Source: Gaiellasilicea sp963791905
GTDB taxonomy: Bacteria; Actinomycetota; Thermoleophilia; Gaiellales; Gaiellaceae
Assembly (NCBI GenBank): GCA_963791905.1
Contig: CAWBTX010000004.1
Span: 62,001 to 126,000 of the forward strand
Length of the DNA: 64,000 bases
Direction: 5' to 3'
Positions 53,306 to 61,154 of the stretch are shown here, in pieces. The notes under the pieces were generated by a model. That model was given only the letters and a program-made list of their open reading frames with translations. It searched no databases and was not told where the DNA came from. The number at the start of each line of letters is the position of its first letter. Positions within the stretch are counted from its first letter, which is position 1. The position numbers and the translations under genes were made by a program.

Positions 53306-53968
53306 TCACGCTGGGAGCGCGCCGATCTGCGACCGGTGGCCCGGCCGATGCGTATCGGGCGTGCAGGCGAGACCGCTCACGATCAGGTCCGCGAACTCGT
53401 CGGCGATCGCCTGCGCCGACCGGGCTCCATTCGGCGTGTACCACTGGTAGATCCAGTTGAGCATGCCCATCACGGCGAACGACACCGACTTCGGGTCGAT
53501 CTCGGGGCACACGATCTGCTGCTCCTGCCCCTCGCGGACCAGCCGGCGGAGCATGTCGTCGTACTTGTCGCGGGCCTCGACGATCACGCCGCGGCGCTCC
53601 TCGCTCAGCGACCGGAAGTCGTGGAAGAAGACGCCCATCTTCGTCAGGTTCTCCGCGTTGAAGACGAGGTGGCTGGTGACGAAGAGCCGGATCCTCTGCA
53701 GCGGGTCGCCGTCGAGCTCCTCGACGAGCCGGATGTTCGCGAACGCGTCCTCGTGGACCGCCTGGAGGATCTCGTAGAGCAGGTCCTCCTTGGAGCGGAT
53801 GTAGTAGTAGAGGCTGCCTTTGAGGATCCCGACGGCCTCGGCGATGTCCTGGATCGAGGTCGACTCGTACCCCTTCTCGTGGAAGACGCGCGCGGCAGCC
53901 TCGAGCACCTCCGTCTGGCGGCGGCGCGGCGGGCTGGACTTTCCCGTGGCTTCGTTCGCGACAGTCAT
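53306..53968 (-). CDS. TetR/AcrR-family transcriptional regulator
   Basis: 220 residues. The N-terminal helix-turn-helix is textbook: VLEAAARVFHEKGYESTSIQ, DIAEAVGILKGSLYYYIRSK (residues about 20-65). The rest is an all-helical ligand-binding domain like FadR/KstR2-type regulators of CoA-ester catabolism (LFVTSHLVFNAENLTKMGVF). GGAGGA precedes ATG 53968. It is the only regulator seen and lies next to operator site 7, so it is the best candidate for the protein that reads the shared dyad. Effector probably an acyl-CoA (inference). Confidence 0.93.
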   Translation of the reverse strand: MTVANEATGKSSPPRRRQTEVLEAAARVFHEKGYESTSIQDIAEAVGILKGSLYYYIRSKEDLLYEILQAVHEDAFANIRLVEELDGDPLQRIRLFVTSHLVFNAENLTKMGVFFHDFRSLSEERRGVIVEARDKYDDMLRRLVREGQEQQIVCPEIDPKSVSFAVMGMLNWIYQWYTPNGARSAQAIADEFADLIVSGLACTPDTHRPGHRSQIGALPA

Positions 53969-54036
53969 CTCCGGCGGTCCTCCAGAGTCGGCGAGTAGTT
54001 CCTAGCTTACTGACGGCCTGCGATGGCCCCCGAGGG

Positions 54037-54054
54037 TTCAAACGGTCGTTTGGT
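54037..54054. promoter_or_regulatory. Shared operator dyad, N4 class, site 7
   Basis: TTCAAACGGTCGTTTGGT, with perfect CAAAC/GTTTG arms and a full GTTTGGT half-site. It lies between the TetR gene and the divergent thiolase. A -10-like TACGAT (54054-54059) begins at its last base, so a bound protein would block the thiolase promoter. Confidence 0.8.
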
Positions 54055-54059
54055 ACGAT
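54054..54059 (+). promoter_or_regulatory. Putative -10 element (TACGAT) of the thiolase gene
   Basis: TACGAT overlaps operator site 7 by one base. The transcript would start near 54066 and include the GGAGGT ribosome site at 54107-54112. Confidence 0.45.
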
Positions 54060-54117
54060 ATGCCCATCACGGGTCACACTCAAGCGCCCGGCGCACGGGC
54101 TGAGGTGGAGGTAGTCG

Positions 54118-55280
54118 ATGCAGGGCCGGGAAGTCGTGATCGTCGAGGCTGTGCGGACCCGATCGGCCGCGGGCACCGTGAGAAGGGTTACTTCAAGGAC
54201 GTGCACCCGAACGAGCTGCTCGGCGCTTGCTACACGGGCGTCGTCGAGCGCTCCGGGATCGATCCGCTCGAGATCGGCGACGTGATCACCGGCTGCGTCC
54301 AGCAGCACGGGGAGCAGTCCTGGAACATCGGCCGGAACGCATGGCTGCAGGCAGGACTGCCGTACGAGGTACCGGCGACCACGATCGACCGGCAGTGCGG
54401 GTCGGCGCAACAGGCCGTGAACTTTGCCGCCTCCCTGATCGCCTCGGGGGTGCACGACGTCGCAATCGGATCGGGTGTCGAGCATCTCGGCCGGATCCCG
54501 ATGTTCGTCGGCCGGAAGTGGTACGACGAGGTCGGCGACCCTTGGCCCGAGGCCATGCGGCAGCGCTATGACCTGGTCGACCAGGGAATCAGCGCCGAGC
54601 TGATCGCCGACAAGTGGGGCATCACGCGCGAGGAGATGGACGAGATCGGGCTTCGTTCGCACCAGAACGCGGCGCGGGCCACGGAGGAGGGGCGCTTCGA
54701 CCGCGAGATGATCCCGTTCGCCGTCAACGGCGACACCTACACGACCGATCAGGGGATCCGCCGGGACACGAGCATGGAGGCGCTGGCCGCGCTGAAGCCC
54801 GCGTTCAAGGAAGACGGTCGCGTCACCGCGGGCAACTCGTCGCAGATCTCGGACGGTGCGGCGGCTGTCCTGCTGATGACGCGGGAGAAGGCCGAGGAGC
54901 TCGGCGTCGAGCCACGGGCGCGCCTCGTCGACCACACGACCGTCGGCGTCGACCCGGTGACGATGCTCACGGGTCCGATCCCCGGGACGCGCAAGATCCT
55001 GGAGCGGAACGGGATGACCATCGACGACCTCGACCTGGTCGAGATCAACGAGGCGTTCGCATCCGTGGTGGCCGCCTGGGGGCGGGAGCTGGAGCCGGAC
55101 ATGGACAGCGTGAACGTGAACGGCGGCGCGATTGCGCTCGGCCATCCGCTCGGATCGACGGGAGCGCGTCTGATCACGACGCTGCTCCACGAGCTCGAGC
55201 GCTCCGACAAGGAAGTCGGGCTCGTGACGATGTGCTGCGGCGGCGGCCTCGGCACGAACACGCTGATCCAGCGCGTCTAG
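54118..55280 (+). CDS. Acetyl-CoA acyltransferase (thiolase), one apparent frameshift
   Basis: Catalytic Cys in IDRQCGSAQQAVNF, NGGAIALGHPLGSTGARL with the His, and MCCGGGLGTN with the second Cys: a complete degradative thiolase core. The N-terminus MQGREVVIVEAVRT starts at ATG 54118 (GGAGGT 5 nt upstream) in another frame. Adding one C to the run 54158-54160 joins it as EAVRTPIGRGHREKGYFKD and gives about 387 residues. An uncorrected frame opens at ATG 54060, but its first 40 residues are not thiolase-like. Cleaves 3-ketoacyl-CoA. Confidence 0.88.
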
Positions 55281-55285
55281 ACGGC

Positions 55286-55720
55286 GTGCCGGCGGTTCAG
55301 CTTCCGCCGAGCGCGGTCGAGCTGATCGAGTCGGGGGCGCACGCGCACCTGGCGACGATCAACCCCGACGGGACGCCGCAGCTCTCGATGGTCTGGGCGG
55401 CGCTCGAGGACGGCGAGCTCTGCATCGCCAGCCTGACCCCTCGGCAGAAGCTCACGAACGTGCGGCGTGACCCGCGGGTCGCTCTCTCCTTCCAGTCCCC
55501 CACTGTCGACGACGGGCAGGGGCTGACGCACTACCTCGTCGTCCGCGGCCGCGCCCGGATCACCGAGGGCGGCGGCCCGGCCTTCCTCCGCCGAATCGCC
55601 CCGCGCTTCCTCCAGCCCGGGGTGAAGTTTCCGAGGGGGGACGATCCGCCGGAGGGCTGGATCATGCGGATCGCGGTCGAGAGCTGGCGCGGCCACGGCC
55701 CCTGGGGGAGCGGCCCCTAA
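55286..55720 (+). CDS. PPOX-class F420/FMN-dependent enzyme
   Basis: 144 residues from GTG 55286, 5 nt after the thiolase. AHLATINPDGTPQLSMVWAA and LTPRQKLTNVRRDPRVALSF are the split-barrel landmarks of pyridoxamine-phosphate-oxidase-like proteins, many of which in actinobacteria are F420-dependent reductases. With eight LLM enzymes in the window, F420 chemistry is likely. Overlaps the convergent NTF2-like gene by 4 nt. Confidence 0.87.
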   Translation: MPAVQLPPSAVELIESGAHAHLATINPDGTPQLSMVWAALEDGELCIASLTPRQKLTNVRRDPRVALSFQSPTVDDGQGLTHYLVVRGRARITEGGGPAFLRRIAPRFLQPGVKFPRGDDPPEGWIMRIAVESWRGHGPWGSGP

Positions 55721-56175
55721 TTCCGGGTTGGCGGCGGCCACTGGTTCGCCGGACGCCGCTCGCGCCACTGGATCGTGCACAGTCGCTCGACAAACCGCCA
55801 GCCGTCGAGGGTCCTCAGGTAGGCGTCGCGGTAGCGAACCGGCATCAGGACGATCTGCGAGCCGCGGCCGTCCTCGCGCAGGTGGTAGGCGACGCAGTAC
55901 GGCGCACCGGTGGCCGTGTCGCCTTCGACGGCGCACGTGAAGTTGCCGACGAAGTGGAACGTCCGCACGTAGAGGCGCTCCATCTCCGCTGCCACCGTGG
56001 CGATCTCCGCCGGCGAGAGGTAGCTGAAGGCAGGCTCGCTCGAGCCCGCCTCGTAGACGATCAGCTTGCCCTCGGGGACGAAGAGCCGGGCCATCGCTTC
56101 GCCGTCGCGGTCGTCGACCGCGGCCGCGTAGGTGTCGACCAGCTGGCGGAGCGCGAGGAAGTCCGCTGGATCCAT
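55717..56175 (-). CDS. NTF2/SnoaL-like protein
   Basis: 152 residues. LRQLVDTYAAAVDDRDGEAM, LFVPEGKLIVYEAG, TFHFVGNFTCAVEGD and LDGWRFVERLCTIQW. Last gene of the long leftward operon that begins with the acyl-CoA dehydrogenase at 60628; starts 2 nt after the SDR stop. Function unknown. Confidence 0.86.
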   Translation of the reverse strand: MDPADFLALRQLVDTYAAAVDDRDGEAMARLFVPEGKLIVYEAGSSEPAFSYLSPAEIATVAAEMERLYVRTFHFVGNFTCAVEGDTATGAPYCVAYHLREDGRGSQIVLMPVRYRDAYLRTLDGWRFVERLCTIQWRERRPANQWPPPTRN

Positions 56176-56177
56176 GG

Positions 56178-56980
56178 CTACGTTCCGTTCCAGATCGAGA
56201 ACCCGCCGTCGACCACGATCGTTTCGCCGTTGACGTAGGCCGACAGGTCGGAGCAGAGGAAGAGGTGGGCTCGCGCGGCCTCGGCTGCGCCGTCGCGCCC
56301 CTCCAGGCGCATGCGCGCCTTGAGCGTCGGGTCGGGCAGAGGAACCTTGATCTCCTCGGCCGGGCGGCCGAGGCTGTCGCGGATATTCGTCGCCATCACG
56401 CCGGGGGCGATTGCGTTGACACGGATCCGGTCCGGCGCCAGCTCTCCCGCGAGCCCGCGCACGAGCGCGTTCACGCCGCCCTTCGAAGCGCTGTAGGCGA
56501 GCCGGTGGATCGTCGAGAAGACGCCCGACGTCGAGGACGTGGCGGACATCGCCCCGCCCCCGGCGCGTCGCAGTGCGGGCGTCGCTGCCCGGAACGTCCG
56601 GAAGATGCCGCCGAGGTTCACGTCCAGCTCGAAGGCCCAGTCCTCGTCCGTCACCTCTTCTACGGGCACGAAGCTCGAGCGGCCGAGGATGCCGGCGTTC
56701 GCGACGGCGACGTCCAGCTTCCGGACGTCTCCTCGACGAACGCGACGGCTGCGTCCACGTCTGGCGCGGAGCCTGACGTCGGCGTGGACGTAGCGGACGT
56801 CGGCGCCGTCCTGTCGCAGCTTTCGGCGGCGGCCTCTCCGGCGACGTCGGCGACGTCCGTCACGACCACCCGTGCGCCCTCCTCGGCGAACAGGCGCGCC
56901 GTCTCGAGACCGAGGCCGGACGCCCCGCCCGTGATCAGGGCGACCTTGCCCTCCAGCAGACCGTGCCCCCGGCCGGTCAC
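56178..56980 (-). pseudogene. SDR-family oxidoreductase, several apparent frameshifts
   Basis: The N-terminus is intact (LLEGKVALITGGASGLG, ARVVVTDVADVAGEAAA) and the C-terminus from 56669 is intact (LDVNLGGIF, YSASKGGVNALV, VNGETIVVDGGFSIW). Between about 56700 and 56820 the frame changes at least three times; adding single A residues at GAAAGC and GGAAGC restores RQDGADVRYVHADV and KLDVAVANAGILGRS. As written it is not translatable in full. Consensus error is more likely than decay because each half is perfectly conserved. ATG 56980 overlaps the preceding SDR stop. Confidence 0.75.
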
Positions 56981-57810
56981 GTGACGAGGGTCATGCCGCC
57001 GTCGAGGACGAGGATCTGGCCGGTGATGAAGCGCGAGCTCTCGGCGGCGAGGAAGACGGTCGCGGCGCCGACCTCGGCGGGGTGCAGGTACCAGCGGCCC
57101 AGGTGCTCGCCGACGACGGTCTTGTCACGTGCGGAGAGGCCCGCCTCGGCCCAGACCGCGATACGCTTCTCGTCGAGGCCGGTGGACGGCTGCCAGCGGC
57201 TGCCCTCGCTCAGCTCCTCGGCCGGGTCCTGCGGGCGGGTCGCGAACGGAGCGACGGCGTTGACGGTGATCCCGTGCCGTCCGACCTCCTTCGCCAGCAC
57301 CTTCGTGAACGTGTGCACGGCCCCTTTCGCGGCGGAGTAGGCCGCCATGAACGGATCGCCCACGAGCCCGGAGGTCGAGCCGACGTTGATCACGCGTCCG
57401 CGCCCGCGTTCGATCATTCCGGGCAGCACGGCGCGGGTGCAGTCGAGGGTCGTCCGCAGCGTGAGATCGAGCTCGCGCGTGACCTGCTCCGGCGTCGTCT
57501 CCCAGAACGGCTTCACGTCGACGTGCCCGCCGACGTTGTTGACGAGGACGTCGATGCCGCCGAGCTCCTCGGTCGTCCTCTCCACGAGCCGGTCGACCTG
57601 CGCACGATCGAGGACGTCGGTCTCGGCCCAGAGGGCGGCCTCGGCGCCCGCCGCGAGCGCCGCCCGCTCGACCGCGCGGCCCGCCTTCGCGTCGCGCGCG
57701 GCGATTACGATCTTCGCGCCCTCGGCGGCGAACGCGAGCACGATGCCCCGTCCGATGTTGGCGTTGCCGCCCGTCACGATCACCGACTTGCCTGCGAGCC
57801 CCGTCTCCAT
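56977..57810 (-). CDS. SDR-family oxidoreductase
   Basis: 277 residues, intact. TGGNANIGRG cofactor motif, NNVGGHVDV, catalytic Ser in INVGSTSGLVG and YSAAK. A roughly 25-residue insertion (RPQDPAEELSEGSRWQPSTG) lies in the substrate loop. AGGAGG lies 5 nt before ATG 57810. Second SDR in the beta-oxidation operon, probably a 3-hydroxyacyl-CoA dehydrogenase. Confidence 0.9.
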   Translation of the reverse strand: METGLAGKSVIVTGGNANIGRGIVLAFAAEGAKIVIAARDAKAGRAVERAALAAGAEAALWAETDVLDRAQVDRLVERTTEELGGIDVLVNNVGGHVDVKPFWETTPEQVTRELDLTLRTTLDCTRAVLPGMIERGRGRVINVGSTSGLVGDPFMAAYSAAKGAVHTFTKVLAKEVGRHGITVNAVAPFATRPQDPAEELSEGSRWQPSTGLDEKRIAVWAEAGLSARDKTVVGEHLGRWYLHPAEVGAATVFLAAESSRFITGQILVLDGGMTLVT

Positions 57811-57820
57811 CGCCCCTCCT

Positions 57821-58591
57821 TTACCGGTGGGAGAACGAGGGGGGGCGCTTCTCGAGGAAGGCGCTGACGCCCTCCTTCGCGTCGGCCGAAGCGAAGACCT
57901 GGAGGAAGAGCGCCCGCTCGCGGTCGAGCCCGTCGTCGAGGTCGTGCCGCGCCGCGACGCGCGCTTGATCGCGCGGACGGCGACGGAGGGAACGCCGCGA
58001 GCTTGGCCGCAGCGCGCGCGCGTCGGCGAGCGCGGCCCCGGGCGCGTGACGGCGTGGACGAGCCCGATGCGCTGTGCCTCGTCCGCGTCGATCGTGGTGC
58101 CGAGCAGCAAGATCGCCTTGGCCGGCCCCACGCCGATGCGGCGCGGGAGACGCTGGGTCGCGCCGGCGCCGGGCATCAGCCCGAGCCGAACCTCCGGCGC
58201 GCCGAAGCGCGCGCCCGGATCGGCGACGACGAGGTCGCAGACGAGCGCGACCTCGAGCCCGCCTCCCATCGCGTTCGCCTGCACCGCCGCAACGACCGGC
58301 TGCGGGAGCGCCTGCCAGCGGCCGAGCTCCGCCGTGTCGCGGCGGCGTGCTCCTCGATCCCCTCCCGCTGCCGCGGGCCTGCCGCGAACTCCTCGAGATC
58401 CGCCCCCGCGAGGAACGCCTTCTCCCCCGTCCCGGTGAGGACGACGGCGCGCACGTCTCCGTCGGCGGCGAGCCGACGGCCGCGGCGTCGAGCTCGTCGA
58501 TCACGTGGTCGGCGAGCGCGTTGACCGGAGGGTTGTCGACGGTGACGACGGCGACGGCCCTCTCGCGGTCGACGCGGACGGGCTCGCTCAC
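57821..58591 (-). pseudogene. Enoyl-CoA hydratase/isomerase family, multiple apparent frameshifts
   Basis: Pieces in order: SEPVRVDRERAVAVVTVDNP and PPVNALADHVIDELDAAA from GTG 58591; VVLTGTGEKAFLAGADLEEF; ANAMGGGLEVALVCDLVVAD, FGAPEVRLGLMPGAGATQRL and AKAILLLGTTIDADEAQRIG; end DAKEGVSAFLEKRPPSFSHR. Together they cover a full crotonase of about 257 residues, with at least four frame changes. The oxyanion-hole segments (LAGADLEE, MGGGLE) are conserved. GTG 58591 overlaps the preceding stop (GTGA). Confidence 0.75.
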
Positions 58592-59459
58592 CGCGCGTCG
58601 CCGTAGTCGTGAAGCCGCGGCCGCGTCTTGCGGCCGAGGTGGCCGCGCGTTGACAAGCGGGCGCGCACGCCCTGCGGCGCGAGGAACCGGTCGCCGTAGT
58701 GCTCGCGCAGGTTGTCGGCGACGCGCTCGAGCACGTCGAGGCCGCTCAGGTCGGCCGTCGCGAGCGGCCCCATGCGCGTGGCTGAAGCCGAGCATGCAGG
58801 CCAGGTTGACGTCCTCGGCGTCGGCGATCCCCTCCTCCACGATCCGCGCCGCCTCGACCATGAACAGCGCGATCAGCCGCGACGTGACGAAGCCCGGCGT
58901 GTCGCTTGCTGGCAGACGATCGTCTGCTTCCCGTACCGCTGCGCGAGGTCGAGCGCGATCGCGAGCGTCTCGTCCGAGGTCTCGAGGCCGCGGAACGATC
59001 TCGATCAGCTCCATCACGGGCGGCGGGTTGAACCAGTGGCTGCCGATCACCCGATCGGGCCGCCCGGTGGCCGCGGCGAGGCGCGAGATCGAGAACTGCG
59101 ACGTGTTCGAGGCGAGGATGACGTCCTCCCGGCAGGCCGCGTCGAGCGCGGCCGCAGGACGTCGCACTTGACGTCGAGGACCTCGACGACCGTCTCGATG
59201 ACGTGATCCGCCTCGGCCCCGCCGCGTCCGGTCGAGCGCCGCTCGAGCGCCGCGGTCGGCGGCTGCGTCGCGCGTCGGAGGTCGTCCGCCGTCGCCGCCG
59301 CGCTCGAGCCCTCGCTCGATCCGCGCCGAGGCCGCGCTCCACCGCCGCCTCGTCGACCTCGACGACCGTCACGTCGAGGCCCGGCCTGCGCGACCACCTG
59401 GGCGATGCCGCTGCCCATCAGGCCCCCGCCGCCGACGATCACGACGCGCTCGATGCCAC
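58588..59459 (-). pseudogene. 3-hydroxyacyl-CoA dehydrogenase, multiple apparent frameshifts
   Basis: Pieces: IERVVIVGGGGLMGSGIAQV (NAD motif), ADHVIETVVEVLDVKCDVL, REDVILASNTSQFSISRLAA, RVIGSHWFNPPPVMELIEIV (catalytic-region His and NPP), TPGFVTSRLIALFMVEAARI, LDVLERVADNLREHYGDRF. These cover a FadB-like 3-hydroxybutyryl-CoA dehydrogenase of about 290 residues, split over at least five frame changes. The start is near GTG 59459 but unclear. Confidence 0.72.
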
Positions 59460-59471
59460 GGCGTCTCCGCC

Positions 59472-60628
59472 TCAGTAGGAGCGCGGCAGCCCCAGGCCGG
59501 TCGTCGCGACGTGGTTGAGCGCGAGCTCGCGCGCGACGGGAACCGTCCGCAGCAGGCGCAGGTAGGCGAAGCGCTGGAGGATCATCGTCTCGTCCGTGAA
59601 GCCGCTCCCGCCGAACGCCTGCAGAGCGCGGTCGGCCGCGCGCAGCCCCGCGTCGCAGGCGGCGATCTTGGCGATGTTCGACTCGAGGCCGGCCTGCTCG
59701 CCGCCGTCGTAGAGGCGCGGCCGCGCGGTCGATCAGCAGCCAGGCGCCCTCGACCGCGATTAGCGCCTCGGCGAGCGGGTGCTGGACGCGCCTGGTGGGC
59801 GCCGATCGGGACGTCGAAGACGACGCGCTCGCGACGCGTAGTCGGCGGCCGGGCGAGCGCACCAGCGCCCGAGGCCGACGGCCTGCGCGGCGACGACGAG
59901 CCGCTCCGGGTTGAGCCCGTCGAAGAGCGACCCGCCCGCCCTCGCCCGGCTCGCCGAGGACGTCGTCGTCGGGCGGCTCGCAGCCGTCGAAGAAGACGCT
60001 CCACTGGTGCTCGAAGGACGGGCGCCTCGACCTGGACGCGGGTCGATGTCAGCCCGTCGGCGGGCAGCGGGAGCACGACGAGCGTGAGCCCGCCGCCGCG
60101 GCGTCCGCGGCGACGAGCGAGCATCGCGTCGCGACGACTCGAGCGCGGAGATGTAGGTCTTCTCGCCGTCGACGCGCACGCCGCCGTCCGCCGGGCGTCG
60201 CGGTCGTCCGCAGGTTGGTTCGCGTTCGACCCGGCGGCGGGCTCGGTGAACGCGAAGCAGAAGCGGGTCGTGCCCGCGGCGATCGCCCGGGAGCCAGCGA
60301 TCGCGCTGCTCCTCGGTGCCGTGCCGGGCGAGCATCGTGCCGGCCATCGCCGTCGAGATCACGAGCTTCGCCGCCGGGTAGCCGCCCGCCGCGAGCCGCT
60401 CGGCGGCGACGCAGAGCTCGAGCATCCCTCCCGCGCCGCCGTGCTCCTCGGGCAGGGAGAGCGCCGTCAGCCCGCTCTCGGCGAGCGCGTCCCACTGGGC
60501 CGAGCGAGGCGTCGTGGTCGTCGAACGCGGCGGTCGGCGTACTGCGCGCCGAGCTCGAAGGCGAGCTCCGCGATCGCGCGCTGCTCCGGCGTGAGCGCGA
60601 GGAACGCCTGGGCGGGGATCGCGGCCAC
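59472..60628 (-). pseudogene. Acyl-CoA dehydrogenase, multiple apparent frameshifts
   Basis: From GTG 60628: AAIPAQAFLALTPEQRAIAE and LAFELGAQYAD; then LELCVAAERLAAGGYPAAKL, VISTAMAGTMLARHGTEEQR, VDGEKTYISAL, LFDGLNPERLVVAAQAVGLG; C-terminus TTGLGLPRSY. Expected acyl-CoA dehydrogenase order over about 385 residues, but the frame changes many times. First gene of the leftward beta-oxidation operon, behind operator site 8. Confidence 0.75.
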
Positions 60629-60658
60629 GCGATCAATCTAGAGCATTCTCCGAGATCC

Positions 60659-60676
60659 ACCAATCGGTTGTTCGAA
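60659..60676. promoter_or_regulatory. Shared operator dyad, N4 class, site 8
   Basis: ACCAATCGGTTGTTCGAA. It lies in the 70-nt gap between the divergent acyl-CoA dehydrogenase operon and the Rieske operon, 9 nt before the rightward -10. Confidence 0.7.
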
Positions 60677-60685
60677 CTGGCCCGA

Positions 60686-60691
60686 TATAGT
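60686..60691 (+). promoter_or_regulatory. Putative leaderless -10 element (TATAGT)
   Basis: TATAGT lies 7 nt before ATG 60699 of the Rieske gene. Confidence 0.5.
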
Positions 60692-60698
60692 CGTCGCG

Positions 60699-61154
60699 AT
60701 GTCGAAGTTCGTCGTCGGCCCCGTCGAGTCGTTCCCTCCCGGAACACAACGCCGCGTCGTCGTCGAGGGACGGGGAATCGCGATCTTCAACGTGGACGGG
60801 ACGTTCAGGGCCCTTCGCGACGTGTGCCCGCACCAGGGCGCCGAGCTCTCGGCCGGAACGGTCGTGCTCTCGGTGACCGCCGACCAGCCGGGCGTCTACG
60901 AGGTCGATCCCGATCGCGTGCTCGTCAAGTGCCCCTGGCACGGCTGGGAGTTCGATCTCGCGACCGGCCAGTCGTGGTGCGACCCCGGGCGTCAGCGGAC
61001 GCGGTCGTACCGTGTCTCGGTGGAGCCGGGCGCCGAGCTCGCCGCGCAGGGCCGCGAGCCAGGCCCGTACGTCGCCGAGACGATCACGGTCTCCCTCGAG
61101 GACGACTACGTCGTCGTGGACCTCGAACCTGCAAAGAAGGCGGTGGCACGATGA
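60699..61154 (+). CDS. Rieske 2Fe-2S protein (ferredoxin-type)
   Basis: 151 residues. VCPHQGAEL and KCPWHGWEFDLATGQ give the CxH...CxxH Rieske cluster. No oxygenase catalytic domain follows, so it is a stand-alone Rieske ferredoxin or a subunit. A strand insertion of about 25 residues separates the two motifs. No ring-hydroxylating oxygenase alpha subunit is in view; the partner may lie beyond 64 kb. Overlapped by the amidohydrolase gene. Confidence 0.9.
   Translation: MSKFVVGPVESFPPGTQRRVVVEGRGIAIFNVDGTFRALRDVCPHQGAELSAGTVVLSVTADQPGVYEVDPDRVLVKCPWHGWEFDLATGQSWCDPGRQRTRSYRVSVEPGAELAAQGREPGPYVAETITVSLEDDYVVVDLEPAKKAVAR

Noticed and set aside
54037..54054. Considered whether the dyad is a KstR or KstR2 operator.
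   Set aside because: As I know them, KstR uses an AAC-N2-GTT core and KstR2 an A-CAAG-N2-CTTG-T type. Here the arms are CAAAC/GTTTG with a 4-nt spacer, so the name is not transferred.
53295..55190. A 631-codon minus-strand frame across the TetR and thiolase genes.
   Set aside because: Shadow of the thiolase and TetR genes; the motifs lie in the other frames.
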